Notes: a model not told the origin generated them from the sequence alone. Counted from the first letter of the stretch, positions 27,112 to 36,403 are shown. The stretch: 64,000 bases of DNA from Paenibacillus sp. XY044 (GCF_002257645.1 NZ_NQMO01000013.1:62001-126000); one strand, 5' to 3'. Numbers and translations are program-made.

Positions 27112-28080
27112 ATGCAGGAAAGTAACCTACCTGGATCACCCGAGCTAGTCACGTTCGGAGAGAGCATGGGGCTGTTCACGGCGCAGGATTCCCGCGGCCT
27201 GGAGTATGCTTCCACCTTACATAAATCCTTTGGCGGAGCGGAGAGCAATGTGGCCATCGGCGTCGCCCGTCTGGGTCACACGTCCGGCTGGTTTGGGGCG
27301 CTGGGAAAAGATCCCCTCGGGGACATGATTTACAAGTCGATCCGCGGCGAAGGCGTCGATGTGTCGCAGGTGGTACGCGGCGGTGACGCGCCGACAGGCA
27401 TGATGATTCGTGAAAATACGGCGGGCCGTTCATCAGTGTATTATTACCGGAAAGGTTCGGCCGCAAGCCGGATGCATCCGGATCAGCTGAATGCTTCCTA
27501 TATTGCCGGGGCCAAAATTTTGCACGTGACCGGCATTACGGCAGCGATCAGCCCGTCCGGACTGGCCTGCGTCGAAGCGGCTATGGAAATCGCTGCGGCA
27601 GCTGGCGTCAAAATCAGCTTCGACCCGAACCTCAGGCTGAAGCTGTGGAGCCTGGAAGAGGCGCGGGGAGTGCTGCTGCGTTTAGCCGAAAAGGCGGATT
27701 ACTTTTTACCGGGCCTCGACGAGCTGAAGCTGCTGTACGATACGGATGACGATGCGGAGATTTTTGCAAGCCTTTCCAAACTTAAAGCCGTATCGATCGT
27801 AAAAGGCGGACCCGACCTGACTTATGTGCTGGAGCAGGGGAACGTTACGGAGGTTCCGTACTTCAAAGCGGATAATGTACTGGATACCGTTGGAGCGGGG
27901 GACGGCTTCTGCGCCGGTTTTATCGCCGGACTATTGAAGGGCGACAGCGCGGTCGAAGCGACCCGTCTCGGGAACTTAAACGGCTCCATGGTCATTCAGG
28001 CCATGGGCGATTGGGAAGCGCTTCCCACTTGGGAGCAGGTCGAGGCAAAGCTCGGGAATAAGGCGCACATCGAAAGATAA
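27112..28080 (+). CDS. kdgK: PfkB-family sugar kinase, probable 2-keto-3-deoxygluconate kinase
   Basis: Phosphorylates 2-keto-3-deoxygluconate (KDG) to KDPG. The 322-residue ribokinase-fold protein has SFGGAESNVAIGVARLG near the N-terminus and the catalytic DTVGAGDGFCAGF near residue 265. The next gene encodes KDPG aldolase, which makes the KDG assignment likely; other PfkB sugars remain possible. Start ATG 27112 has AAAGGGGA upstream. The two genes form the lower part of hexuronate or pectin breakdown; the upper genes are not in the window. Confidence 0.88.
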   Translation: MQESNLPGSPELVTFGESMGLFTAQDSRGLEYASTLHKSFGGAESNVAIGVARLGHTSGWFGALGKDPLGDMIYKSIRGEGVDVSQVVRGGDAPTGMMIRENTAGRSSVYYYRKGSAASRMHPDQLNASYIAGAKILHVTGITAAISPSGLACVEAAMEIAAAAGVKISFDPNLRLKLWSLEEARGVLLRLAEKADYFLPGLDELKLLYDTDDDAEIFASLSKLKAVSIVKGGPDLTYVLEQGNVTEVPYFKADNVLDTVGAGDGFCAGFIAGLLKGDSAVEATRLGNLNGSMVIQAMGDWEALPTWEQVEAKLGNKAHIER

Positions 28081-28159
28081 CGGGAAAGTTTTCAGGAGCA
28101 TCCTGGAAATAGACATCCTTCAGGCTTTTCCATATAATGAACACAAAGGAGCGGTCATT

Positions 28160-28828
28160 GTGAAAAAAATCCAGCTTTTGCAAAAAATTATCGATAGCGG
28201 CGTCGTTGCCGTTCTGCGCGGAGATTCGGCCGATCAGGTCTTTGATATGGCGGAGGCGGCGATCGCCGGAGGCATCAAGGTGATCGAGGTAACGCTGACC
28301 GTGCCGGGAGCGCTGCATGCGATCGAGAAGCTCAGCCGGATGTACAGCTGGGAGACGAGCGACCCGGACAAATTCGCCATCATCGGCGCGGGGACGGTAC
28401 TGGAACCTCAGACAGCGCGCGCTTCCATTATGGCGGGAGCCCAGTTTGTCGTCGGTCCTTCGCTGAATCCCGAAACGGTCAAGCTGTGCAATTTGTACCG
28501 CGTACCGATTTTGCCTGGCGTTATGACGATCGCCGAAGTTCAGCAGGCGCTCGAGCTCGGGGTCGATATTGTAAAGCTGTTCCCTGGCAGCCTGTACGAT
28601 CCGTCCATCATCAAGACGATGAAGGGTCCGCTGCCTCAAGCAGATTTTATGCCGACGGGCGGCGTATCGCTGTCTAATCTCGGCGACTGGATCAAAGGCG
28701 GAGCGGTGGCCGTCGGCATCGGATCGGACTTGACGAACGAGGCTGTAAAGACCGGGGATTTAAGCCATGTTCGCACAAAAGCGGAGCAGTACATGGAGGC
28801 ATACCGCAAGGCGAAGTCGGAGCTGTAA
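28160..28828 (+). CDS. KDPG/KHG aldolase
   Basis: Splits 2-keto-3-deoxy-6-phosphogluconate into pyruvate and glyceraldehyde 3-phosphate. The 222-residue class I aldolase has the conserved Glu in IEVTLTVPGA and the Schiff-base lysine in DIVKLFPGS, followed by MPTGGVS. GTG start after AAAGGAG. It is cotranscribed with the upstream kinase (79-bp gap). Annotated eda or kdgA in relatives. Confidence 0.95.
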   Translation: MKKIQLLQKIIDSGVVAVLRGDSADQVFDMAEAAIAGGIKVIEVTLTVPGALHAIEKLSRMYSWETSDPDKFAIIGAGTVLEPQTARASIMAGAQFVVGPSLNPETVKLCNLYRVPILPGVMTIAEVQQALELGVDIVKLFPGSLYDPSIIKTMKGPLPQADFMPTGGVSLSNLGDWIKGGAVAVGIGSDLTNEAVKTGDLSHVRTKAEQYMEAYRKAKSEL

Positions 28829-28916
28829 GCAGGTCGGAAATTTTTGATCGGAATCATATCTAAAATCAAAGCCCGGATATTTTTGAATCAAACCCCTTAG
28901 TATAGGGTACTACAGC

Positions 28917-28960
28917 ATACAGCCTGCCGTCCCGAATGTGGAGGCGGGCTGGTCCTTTAT
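28917..28960 (+). terminator. Probable terminator after the KDPG aldolase gene
   Basis: AGCCTGCC pairs with GGCGGGCT around a 14-nt loop, followed by GGTCCTTTATT. The T run is interrupted, so it is a weak call. Confidence 0.5.
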
Positions 28961-29028
28961 TCCTTATGAAGCGATAAGCCGCGGATAGGATCAAAGAGGA
29001 CCATCACTTGTGGAGGTGCACCAATATC

Positions 29029-29772
29029 GTGCAGAAAATAGATACACTTGCCTCTTGGATTGAACAAAGCGGCAATATCGTTTTTTTCGGGGGAGCGGGG
29101 ACGTCCACGGAAAGCGGCATTCCCGACTTTCGTTCCGCCGCCGGGCTGTATCAGACTGAGCAGCACCTGCCTTATCCGCCCGAGCAAATGCTGAGCCGGT
29201 CCTTTTTTATGAAGCTGCCCGAGGTGTTTTTCGACTTTTACCGCAGCAAAATGCTGCATCCCGATGCGGTCCCGAACGGCTGCCACCAGGTGCTGGCTAA
29301 GCTGGAACAGGCCGGCAAGCTGAAGGCCGTTGTGACCCAGAATATCGACGGACTGCATCAGAAGGCGGGAAGCAAAGAGGTGTTGGAGCTGCACGGTTCG
29401 GTACACCGCAACTACTGCATGGGCTGCGAAGCATTCTACGACCTGGAGCACATTATGGCGACGAACAAGCTCGTTCCGCGCTGCCCAAGCTGCGGCGGCA
29501 TCATCAAGCCGGATGTCGTTCTCTATGAGGAGCCGCTGGACCAGCAGGTGCTCTTCGGTGCAGTGGAGGCGATCTCCCGGGCGGATCTGCTCATCATTGG
29601 CGGTACCTCTCTGACTGTTCAGCCGGCGGCGGACTTGGTGTCCTATTTTCAGGGAAACCGCACCGTTCTCCTGAATATGGACCCCACTCCATATGACCGC
29701 AAAGCGGATCTGCTGATCGCGGAAAAAATCGGCGAAGTGATGGAGCAGGTGGAGCGGAAACTGGGTATTTAG
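29029..29772 (+). CDS. NAD-dependent protein deacylase (Sir2 family)
   Basis: A 247-residue sirtuin that removes acyl groups from lysines using NAD. Motifs: GAGTSTESGIPDFRS for NAD, TQNIDGLH, the catalytic His in ELHGSVH, the zinc cysteines CMGC and CPSC, and GTSLTVQPAADL. Start is GTG 29029 with GGAGGTG upstream; the open frame goes 7 codons further. A single-gene unit between the KDG genes and an aldo-keto reductase. Called SrtN or CobB in relatives. Confidence 0.94.
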   Translation: MQKIDTLASWIEQSGNIVFFGGAGTSTESGIPDFRSAAGLYQTEQHLPYPPEQMLSRSFFMKLPEVFFDFYRSKMLHPDAVPNGCHQVLAKLEQAGKLKAVVTQNIDGLHQKAGSKEVLELHGSVHRNYCMGCEAFYDLEHIMATNKLVPRCPSCGGIIKPDVVLYEEPLDQQVLFGAVEAISRADLLIIGGTSLTVQPAADLVSYFQGNRTVLLNMDPTPYDRKADLLIAEKIGEVMEQVERKLGI

Positions 29773-30225
29773 TTGGTGGAGGATGTTATCGATGCATGAT
29801 GCCACGCGGTTGCAAATAAGTGCAAAGTAGTTAGGGGCCGGATTCATGTCACTCGCAGTTATTTATCGGTAAGCCGGCCAGATACAGCGCACAAGATGAC
29901 GGGTACCAGAACAGGGCTAGACCAGGTAGTGCTCAATGCATTGACACCCAGGATCAACACAAAGTTAAACGGGTATCGTGAACAGACACCCAGGGGTCTG
30001 CTCATTCAACCTATCGCCATTGGGCTTCCCGCAAGTTTGATTTCGATATTACAGGTTGAATCCATTAATGGGGAATCCCAGTTACAGCTGCATTCCATAG
30101 TACAACTAGGAAGGGGACCGGCCGGGACCTCCAGCCCGTGTAATCGGTTTCTTGTCAAATGCCTTGCCGAGGATTTATGATGGTTCTAGCAGTCTATTAA
30201 CCGTGAGAGAGAAGGGCGGATATCA
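29773..30225. other. Intergenic region, 453 bp, no supported gene
   Basis: Contains a GGCCGG/CCGGCC hairpin at about 29835-29880 that lacks a T run and a small CAGAC/GTCTG hairpin near 29985. A 94-codon frame (29896-30180) has no ribosome site and uses AGA, AGG, CTA and ATA codons that neighbours avoid, so it was not called. The stretch looks compositionally different and may be a gene remnant. Confidence 0.4.
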
Positions 30226-31230
30226 ATGGCATATACACCAAGCGAATCACGTTATGAAGAGATGACTTATAACCGCTGTGGCCGTACGGGACTGAAGCTC
30301 CCGGCCATATCGCTGGGACTCTGGCATAATTTTGGCGGAATCAATACGTATGACAATGCGCGGAACATGGTCACCCGCTCGTTTGATTTAGGGATTACCC
30401 ATTTCGATCTGGCCAATAACTACGGACCTCCTCCCGGTTCGGCGGAAGAGACGTTTGGCCGGATTCTGACCCAAGACCTTAAGAGCCACCGGGATGAACT
30501 GATTATCTCGTCCAAAGCCGGATATTACATGTGGCCCGGACCTTACGGGGAGTGGGGATCGCGCAAGTATATCGTCTCCAGCCTGGATCAGAGCTTAAAG
30601 CGAATGGGGCTGGATTACGTCGACATTTTTTATTCGCACCGCTTTGACCCCGACACTCCGCTGGAAGAAACGATGATGGCGCTTGACCATATTGTGCGCT
30701 CCGGCAAAGCGCTGTACGTCGGCATTTCGAATTATACTGCGGAGCAGACGGCCGAGGCCGCCGCCATCCTGAAGCAGCTGGGAACGCCGCTCCTGATCCA
30801 CCAGCCAAGCTACTCCATGTTGAATCGCTGGATCGAAAACGGCCTGCAGGACGTGCTGGACGAGCAGGGGATCGGCACGATTGCTTTTACTCCGCTGGCT
30901 CAAGGGCTGCTGACGAACAAATATCTGAACGGCATTCCGGAAGATTCGCGCGCAGCGAGTCCGTCGGTCTTCCTGAACGAGAGCAACATTACGCCGGATG
31001 TGCTTCGCAAGATTCGGGCGCTGAACCAGCTTGCCGCCGCCCGCGGCCAAAGCCTGGCTCAACTGGCGCTGGCCTGGGTGCTTCGCGGAGGACGCGTCAC
31101 CTCGGCACTTATCGGAGCCAGCCGCGTCAGCCAGATCGAAGATAATGTGGCTGCGCTGAAGAACCAGGAATTCAGCAAGGAGGAGCTGGACCGGATCGAA
31201 GCGATTTTGAAGACGGAAAGCGAATCCTGA
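30226..31230 (+). CDS. Aldo-keto reductase (YghZ / glyceraldehyde 3-phosphate reductase-like)
   Basis: A 334-residue NADPH-dependent reductase. Catalytic tetrad candidates: Asp and Tyr in FDLANNYGPPPGSAE, Lys in SSKAGYYMWPGPYG, and His in YSHRFDPDTP. The GPPPGSAE and MWPGPYG segments are characteristic of the YghZ/MgrA branch that reduces L-glyceraldehyde 3-phosphate and methylglyoxal, or of Kv-beta-like reductases. The ATG has an AGGGCGGA ribosome site. It lies alone before the 30-bp repeat tract. Confidence 0.92.
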   Translation: MAYTPSESRYEEMTYNRCGRTGLKLPAISLGLWHNFGGINTYDNARNMVTRSFDLGITHFDLANNYGPPPGSAEETFGRILTQDLKSHRDELIISSKAGYYMWPGPYGEWGSRKYIVSSLDQSLKRMGLDYVDIFYSHRFDPDTPLEETMMALDHIVRSGKALYVGISNYTAEQTAEAAAILKQLGTPLLIHQPSYSMLNRWIENGLQDVLDEQGIGTIAFTPLAQGLLTNKYLNGIPEDSRAASPSVFLNESNITPDVLRKIRALNQLAAARGQSLAQLALAWVLRGGRVTSALIGASRVSQIEDNVAALKNQEFSKEELDRIEAILKTESES

Positions 31231-31284
31231 TCCTGTCTATCCTGCGCATAAACGATAGGCTGGTTCCGCTGACGGAAACTTAAG

Positions 31285-31478
31285 TCCATATCGTTGATCT
31301 TACGAACCATAACTCTCATATCCGTGTATCATTAAGCTTACGATCAATAACTGTCACGTCATTGACCATACGCGGAGTAACTGTCTTGTCATGGAACACA
31401 CGCAGTATAATATAACTCGCTTGTCATTGAACTTAAGGGGAATACCCGCTTGTCATGGAGCTAACGCATAATAACCCG
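31285..31478. repeat. Degenerate tandem repeat, period about 30 bp
   Basis: Successive units start CACGTCATTGACC (31355), CTTGTCATGGAAC (31385), CTTGTCATTGAAC (31420) and CTTGTCATGGAGC (31449), and end in TAACTGT, TAACTCG, TACCCG and TAACCCG. A further CTTGTC starts at 31479 and runs into a hairpin. Two poorer units lie before 31355. Unit starts are 30, 35, 29 and 30 bases apart. The tract lies between convergent genes. Function unknown. Confidence 0.7.
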
Positions 31479-31512
31479 CTTGTCTGCCAAAGGGCAGGGC
31501 AGGCGGGTTATT
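31470..31512. terminator. Bidirectional terminator hairpin
   Basis: AATAACCCGC pairs perfectly with GCGGGTTATT, with an inner CTGCC/GGCAG stem. It ends the araC-like gene on the minus strand and possibly the aldo-keto reductase transcript. The 5' arm is formed by the last 30-bp repeat unit. Confidence 0.7.
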
Positions 31513-31526
31513 GTGTATCATGGCGC

Positions 31527-32423
31527 CTAGGATCCGCGCAGGGAATCCGGCCGGGCCGACGCTACGGGATCCGGAGCCGTCACCACGGTGCGGTACGCTG
31601 TGGGAGACTGCCCGCACAGCCGTTTGAACTGGCGGGAGAAATACAGGGCGTCCGTCAGCCCGACGGAAGCGGCCACCTGCTCGATCGACAGCTCCGGCCG
31701 CTCGCGAAGCAGCTGGCGCGACTTGTCGATGCGGAGCTTAAGCAAATAGGTTACCGGCGAGCAGCCGGTTTCCTTCTTGAATATCCGCGACAGGTAGGCG
31801 CGGTTATAACCGAGGCTGTCGCACATCTGCTCAATGGAGACGGGATGGGCGTATTGTGCGGACATATAGTGGATCATCTGCTTGACGGTTCGCTGCACCT
31901 GCGATTCCGTTCCCGTCAGCCGGGAATGGCTTGACAAAATATTCTGCGCTTCGGAGAAGATGAGGTACAGATAGCCAAGCGACGCCAGATCGGCGCTCTC
32001 TTGCTTCGTATAGAACGCATCCTGCATCCGTTCGATGGAGCCGGGGATCATGGTGTTCCCGTCGGTAAAGAGCACCGGATGCAGCGGATCGAAGCCGGTG
32101 TTCGCAAGGAGCTGCTGCGCTTCCCTGCCGGAAAAGGCAGTCCAGCGGTAACGCCAGGGTTCGTCGGCGTCGGAGGCATAGCTGACCAGTTGGCCGGGAT
32201 GAATGAGAAAGCAGCTTCCTTCCCCGAGCTCATAGGTCCGCTGCTCGGTTCGAAACGTCCCTTTTCCCTCTTCTACATAATGAAGCAGATAGTAATCGTA
32301 AATTTTCGGCCCGACGGCATGCACCGGCTTGGTCTGGCTTTCTCCCGCGAACAGCACGTGCAGCGGGCCGTCGTCATGATATACGGGGTTTGAAGCAACG
32401 GAGTAGGTCTCCTGCGGAATCAT
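31527..32423 (-). CDS. AraC-family transcriptional regulator
   Basis: A 298-residue regulator: an N-terminal cupin-like sugar-binding domain (about 15-150, with YYLLHYVEEGKG and LIHPGQLVSY) and a C-terminal double helix-turn-helix (about 180-280, with MCDSLGYNRAYLSRIFKKETGCSP and AASVGLTDALYFSRQFKR, quoted in part). It is divergent from galK-galE-galT, and two similar 15-bp sites flank its promoter region, so it probably controls galactose use. The inducer is not known. Ribosome site AAAGGAT. Confidence 0.92.
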   Translation of the reverse strand: MIPQETYSVASNPVYHDDGPLHVLFAGESQTKPVHAVGPKIYDYYLLHYVEEGKGTFRTEQRTYELGEGSCFLIHPGQLVSYASDADEPWRYRWTAFSGREAQQLLANTGFDPLHPVLFTDGNTMIPGSIERMQDAFYTKQESADLASLGYLYLIFSEAQNILSSHSRLTGTESQVQRTVKQMIHYMSAQYAHPVSIEQMCDSLGYNRAYLSRIFKKETGCSPVTYLLKLRIDKSRQLLRERPELSIEQVAASVGLTDALYFSRQFKRLCGQSPTAYRTVVTAPDPVASARPDSLRGS

Positions 32424-32449
32424 GGATTCATCGATCCTTTCACAGACTT

Positions 32450-32555
32450 CAAAATAATTGCAGTCTTTCTTACACCATTATAATCCCCAAGGTCACATAA
32501 ATCCATATGGAGTCAACATAATTGCATTAACGTGAACAGGAAGTCCTTTTATAAT
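32450..32555 (+). promoter_or_regulatory. galK promoter and two candidate AraC-type operators
   Basis: CAAAATAATTGCAGT (32450-32464) and CAACATAATTGCATT (32514-32528) match at 13 of 15 positions in direct orientation, 64 bp apart. The second overlaps the -35 region of a promoter with TTAACG (32527-32532) and a perfect TATAAT (32550-32555), spacer 17. That is the arrangement expected of an AraC-family activator acting on galK. Confidence 0.6.
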
Positions 32556-32584
32556 GAAATAGCAGGACCATAAGGAAAGGATGG

Positions 32585-33775
32585 GTGCATATCTCTATGA
32601 AATCGGAAACTTTATTGCAGCAATTCATGACGAAATACGGTGACAGCAACCAGGAAGTACGGGTGTTTCATGCTCCGGGCCGGGTCAACCTGATCGGAGA
32701 GCATATCGATTATAACGGAGGTTACGTTCTTCCAGCGGCGCTGGAGTTTGGCACGACGCTGCTCGTACGGGAACGCGGGGACGATTTGATTCAGCTGGCC
32801 TCCACAAATTTGCCTTATGAGTACAAATTAGCCGTTAAGGAAATCGGCAGCAGCAAAACTGGCGAGTGGGTCGACTATGCCGTCGGCGTCATGGTCGAGA
32901 ACGCCAATATTGGCTGTCCGGTCACGAAAGGGTATGACCTGCTCTATCACGGCGATATTCCAAACGGTGCTGGATTGTCTTCTTCCGCTTCGATCGAAGT
33001 GGTTACTTCGTATGCGCTGCAGTCGATGGAAGGCTGCAGTACGGACACGGTGCAGATCGCGCTCCTGTCGCAAAAAGCCGAGAACCAGTACGTGGGCGTC
33101 AACTGCGGCATCATGGACCAATTCGCCGTCGCGAACGGCAAGAAGGACCATGCGATCCTGCTCATGTGCGACACGCTGGAATACAAGCATGTTCCGTTCC
33201 GCACCGCGGCTTACAAGATGGTCATTGGCAATACGAACAAGCGCAGAGGCCTGGTGGATTCGGCCTACAACGAGCGCCGTTCGCAGTGCGAAACGGCCTT
33301 AGCCCAGCTGCAGGCGAAGATGCCTTCGCTTCAGTATTTGGCCGGCCTGACACCGGATCAATTCGAATCGCTCAAGGATGCCATCGCCGATGAGACAGTC
33401 GTAAGGCGCGCCCGGCACGTGGTCGAAGAGAACCAGCGGGTGCTGGACTCGGTGGAAGCGCTGAAGCAGAACGATCTGCAGTCCTTTGGACAGCTGATGA
33501 ACGCTTCGCATGCATCACTGCGTGACCTGTATGAGGTCAGCTGCGAAGAGCTGGACGTCATGGTTGAAGAAGCACAGCGGATCGAAGGCACGCTGGGCTC
33601 GCGGATGACCGGAGCCGGTTTTGGCGGCTGCACCGTGTCGCTTGTGCATGAAGATGCGGTGGAGCGGTTTATTCAGCAGGTCGGCGAAGCGTATCAGGCG
33701 AGAACGGGCCTTAAGGCCGATTTCTATGTGTGCAGCGCAGGAGACGGAGTCAAAGAACTGAAAGGGGATCACTAA
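32585..33775 (+). CDS. galK: Galactokinase
   Basis: Phosphorylates galactose at C1; first enzyme of the Leloir pathway. 396 residues from the GTG at 32585 (392 from the ATG at 32597). The GHMP-kinase signature is clear: galactose-binding GRVNLIGEHIDYNGGYVLP, the ATP loop PNGAGLSSSAS, and the C-terminal GAGFGGCTVSLV. GTG is favoured by AAGGA 8 bases upstream. It is followed 1 base later by galE, then galT, forming one operon. Confidence 0.96.
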   Translation: MHISMKSETLLQQFMTKYGDSNQEVRVFHAPGRVNLIGEHIDYNGGYVLPAALEFGTTLLVRERGDDLIQLASTNLPYEYKLAVKEIGSSKTGEWVDYAVGVMVENANIGCPVTKGYDLLYHGDIPNGAGLSSSASIEVVTSYALQSMEGCSTDTVQIALLSQKAENQYVGVNCGIMDQFAVANGKKDHAILLMCDTLEYKHVPFRTAAYKMVIGNTNKRRGLVDSAYNERRSQCETALAQLQAKMPSLQYLAGLTPDQFESLKDAIADETVVRRARHVVEENQRVLDSVEALKQNDLQSFGQLMNASHASLRDLYEVSCEELDVMVEEAQRIEGTLGSRMTGAGFGGCTVSLVHEDAVERFIQQVGEAYQARTGLKADFYVCSAGDGVKELKGDH

Positions 33776-33776
33776 G

Positions 33777-34766
33777 ATGGCTATTCTCGTAACGGGTGGA
33801 GCAGGATATATCGGGTCGCATACGGTAGCGGCTCTTCTGGAGCGCGGCGAGGAAGTTGTCGTGCTTGACAATTTGCAGACCGGACACCGTGGAGCGCTGC
33901 TCGGCGGTAAGCTCTACGAAGGGGATCTGCGGGACAAGGAGCTGCTGGCGAAGCTGTTTGCCGAGAACGAGATCGACGCAGTCATCCATTTTGCAGCAAA
34001 TTCCCTCGTAGGCGAGAGCATGCAGAAGCCGGTGAAGTATTATGACAACAACGTCTACGGCACGCTTTGCCTGCTGGAAGCGATGGACGCGGCGAACGTG
34101 CGCGGGATCGTCTTTTCCTCCACGGCAGCGACTTACGGTGAACCGGAACGCGTGCCGATTGTCGAGAGCGACCGCACGCAGCCGACGAACGTGTACGGGG
34201 AAACCAAATTGATGATGGAGCGCATGATGTCCTGGTTCGACCAGGTGCTGGGCATCAAATACGTGGCTTTGCGTTACTTCAATGCGGCCGGGGCGCATGA
34301 CAGCGGCAAAATCGGCGAGGATCACCGTCCCGAAAGCCATCTCATTCCGCTCGTGCTGCAAACCGCGCTAAAGCAGCGCGAGAGCATCGCCGTCTTTGGC
34401 GACGACTATCCGACGGCCGACGGATCCTGCGTACGCGATTACATCCATGTGAGCGACCTGGCGGACGCGCATTTGCGGGCGGTCGACTATTTGCGTAAGG
34501 GTGAGGCCAGCAACGTGTTTAACCTGGGCATTGGCGAAGGCTTCTCCGTGAAAGAAGTCATCGAGACGGCCAAGAAGGTCACCGGACTGGACATTCCTGT
34601 CGTCGTGCAAGCCCGCCGCGCCGGAGATCCCGCCGTGCTCGTCGCTTCGTCGGAAAAAGCCCGCACCGTGCTCGGTTGGAACCCTTCGCGGACTAAGCTG
34701 GAGGACATTATCGAGAGCGCCTGGAGCTGGCATCAAAGCCATCCTGACGGATATGGCAAAGAATAA
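33777..34766 (+). CDS. galE: UDP-glucose 4-epimerase
   Basis: Interconverts UDP-galactose and UDP-glucose. 329-residue short-chain dehydrogenase fold with the NAD loop TGGAGYIGSH at the N-terminus, the catalytic Ser/Thr in FSSTAATYG and the YxxxK pair in VYGETK. Begins one base after the galK stop, with AAAGGGGATC upstream, so translation is probably coupled. Full length. Confidence 0.97.
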   Translation: MAILVTGGAGYIGSHTVAALLERGEEVVVLDNLQTGHRGALLGGKLYEGDLRDKELLAKLFAENEIDAVIHFAANSLVGESMQKPVKYYDNNVYGTLCLLEAMDAANVRGIVFSSTAATYGEPERVPIVESDRTQPTNVYGETKLMMERMMSWFDQVLGIKYVALRYFNAAGAHDSGKIGEDHRPESHLIPLVLQTALKQRESIAVFGDDYPTADGSCVRDYIHVSDLADAHLRAVDYLRKGEASNVFNLGIGEGFSVKEVIETAKKVTGLDIPVVVQARRAGDPAVLVASSEKARTVLGWNPSRTKLEDIIESAWSWHQSHPDGYGKE

Positions 34767-34778
34767 GGGGGAAGCGCA

Positions 34779-36368
34779 TTGAATCCACAAACCGACACCA
34801 CGAATCCCTTGAAAGAACAAGCCTTGCAGGCGATCGACCGCTTGGTGCGTTTCGCCCTGGACCACCGGCTCATTCAGGCTGAAGACACCGATTACAGCCG
34901 CAACCTGCTGCTGGATATGTTCGGCGTAAGCGAGCCCTCACTTAGCGGAACTGAGCCGGAAGCCGCGGACAGTCCGCAGCCGATGATCGACACGCTGCTG
35001 GATTATGCGTTTGAGATCGGCCTGATGTCGGAAAATACCGACACTTACCGCGACCTGCTCGACGCCAAGATTATGGGCCTGCTCATGGCGCGGCCTTCGG
35101 AAGTGATCGCAGAATTTGAGCGTACGGCCCAGAAGCAAGGAATTGAAGCGGCGACCGACCGATTTTACCGGCTGTCGATTGACTCGAACTACATCCGGAT
35201 GGACCGGGTCAGCAAGAACGTATACTGGACGTATACGTCGGAATACGGCGACATCGAGATGACCATCAATCTGTCCAAGCCGGAGAAAAGTCCGAAGGAA
35301 ATCGCCATGGCCAAGCTGCTGCCGCCGCCGGTCTATCCAAAATGCCAGCTGTGCCGCGAGAATGTTGGCTACGCCGGCCGGGTCAACCATCCCGCGCGCC
35401 AAAACCTGCGGATCATTCCGCTCAAGATGAATAACGAAAACTGGTTCTTTCAGTATTCGCCTTATGTGTACTACAATGAGCACTGCATCGTGTTCCACCA
35501 CGATCACGTGCCGATGAAGCTGACGAAGGACAGTTTGCGGCGTCTGCTCGCTTTTGTGGACGTCTTCCCGCATTATTTTATCGGCTCGAATGCCGATCTG
35601 CCGATCGTGGGCGGGTCCATTCTGACCCACGACCACTTCCAAGGCGGGCGCCACACGTTCCCGATCCAGAACGCGCCGAAGGAAGCATCCTTCGCCCAGC
35701 CGCAGTTCCCGGACGTGACGGTCAGCATCGTCAAATGGCCGATGTCCGTGCTGCGGCTTGCGTCGGCGGACAGCGCAGTCCTGCTGGAATGCGCCGATTC
35801 CATCTACGAAGCATGGAAGCAGTACAGCGATCCGGAAGCCGGGATTTACGCTTTTACGGAAGAGGACGGAGAACGGGTGCCGCATAACACGGTGACTCCG
35901 ATCGTCCATCGGACGCCGGACGGCGCTTACGAAATGGATTTGGTGCTGCGCAACAATCGGACCAGCGAGGAGCATCCGGCGGGGATTTTCCATCCGCATG
36001 CCGAAATGCACCATATCAAGAAGGAAAACATCGGCCTGATCGAAGTGATGGGCCTGGCGATTCTGCCGGGGCGACTGAAAGAAGAGCTGGATCAGGTCGC
36101 GGATATCCTCTCTGGAAATCGCGGTCTGTACGAAGAGCTGCTTCAAGGCGACAACCACCCGCTTCAGGTGCACAAACCGTGGATCATCCGTCTGGTGGAA
36201 GAACAAGGCATGGAGCGGGACAAAGCCGAGGCCTCGGAGTGGGTGCAACAGGAGGTTGGACGCATTTTTGTAGAAATTTTGGGCCATGCCGGCGTCTACA
36301 AACGGACGGAGGCCGGGCAGCTGGCGTTCCGACGCTTCCTCGCTGCGATGGGGTATGCCGAGGCGTAA
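34779..36368 (+). CDS. galT: Galactose-1-phosphate uridylyltransferase (type 2)
   Basis: Transfers UMP from UDP-glucose to galactose 1-phosphate. At 529 residues it is the longer Firmicute type 2 form rather than the roughly 350-residue E. coli type. Supporting segments include YPKCQLCRENVGYAGR, ILTHDHFQGGRH and FHPHAEMHHIKKENIGLIE. TTG start with AGGGGGA upstream, 12 bases after galE. It closes the galKET operon and is followed by a terminator. Confidence 0.95.
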   Translation: MNPQTDTTNPLKEQALQAIDRLVRFALDHRLIQAEDTDYSRNLLLDMFGVSEPSLSGTEPEAADSPQPMIDTLLDYAFEIGLMSENTDTYRDLLDAKIMGLLMARPSEVIAEFERTAQKQGIEAATDRFYRLSIDSNYIRMDRVSKNVYWTYTSEYGDIEMTINLSKPEKSPKEIAMAKLLPPPVYPKCQLCRENVGYAGRVNHPARQNLRIIPLKMNNENWFFQYSPYVYYNEHCIVFHHDHVPMKLTKDSLRRLLAFVDVFPHYFIGSNADLPIVGGSILTHDHFQGGRHTFPIQNAPKEASFAQPQFPDVTVSIVKWPMSVLRLASADSAVLLECADSIYEAWKQYSDPEAGIYAFTEEDGERVPHNTVTPIVHRTPDGAYEMDLVLRNNRTSEEHPAGIFHPHAEMHHIKKENIGLIEVMGLAILPGRLKEELDQVADILSGNRGLYEELLQGDNHPLQVHKPWIIRLVEEQGMERDKAEASEWVQQEVGRIFVEILGHAGVYKRTEAGQLAFRRFLAAMGYAEA

Positions 36369-36403
36369 TTTCTTATAGTTGGGGGTGCACCCCCAATCAA
36401 ATC

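Noticed and set aside
29896..30180. 94-codon frame in the spacer before the aldo-keto reductase gene
   Set aside because: No ribosome site, codons unlike neighbours and no recognised family; recorded as an odd spacer instead.
31285..31512. Possible CRISPR array
   Set aside because: The 30-bp units follow each other directly without unique spacers, are strongly degenerate, and no cas genes are nearby.
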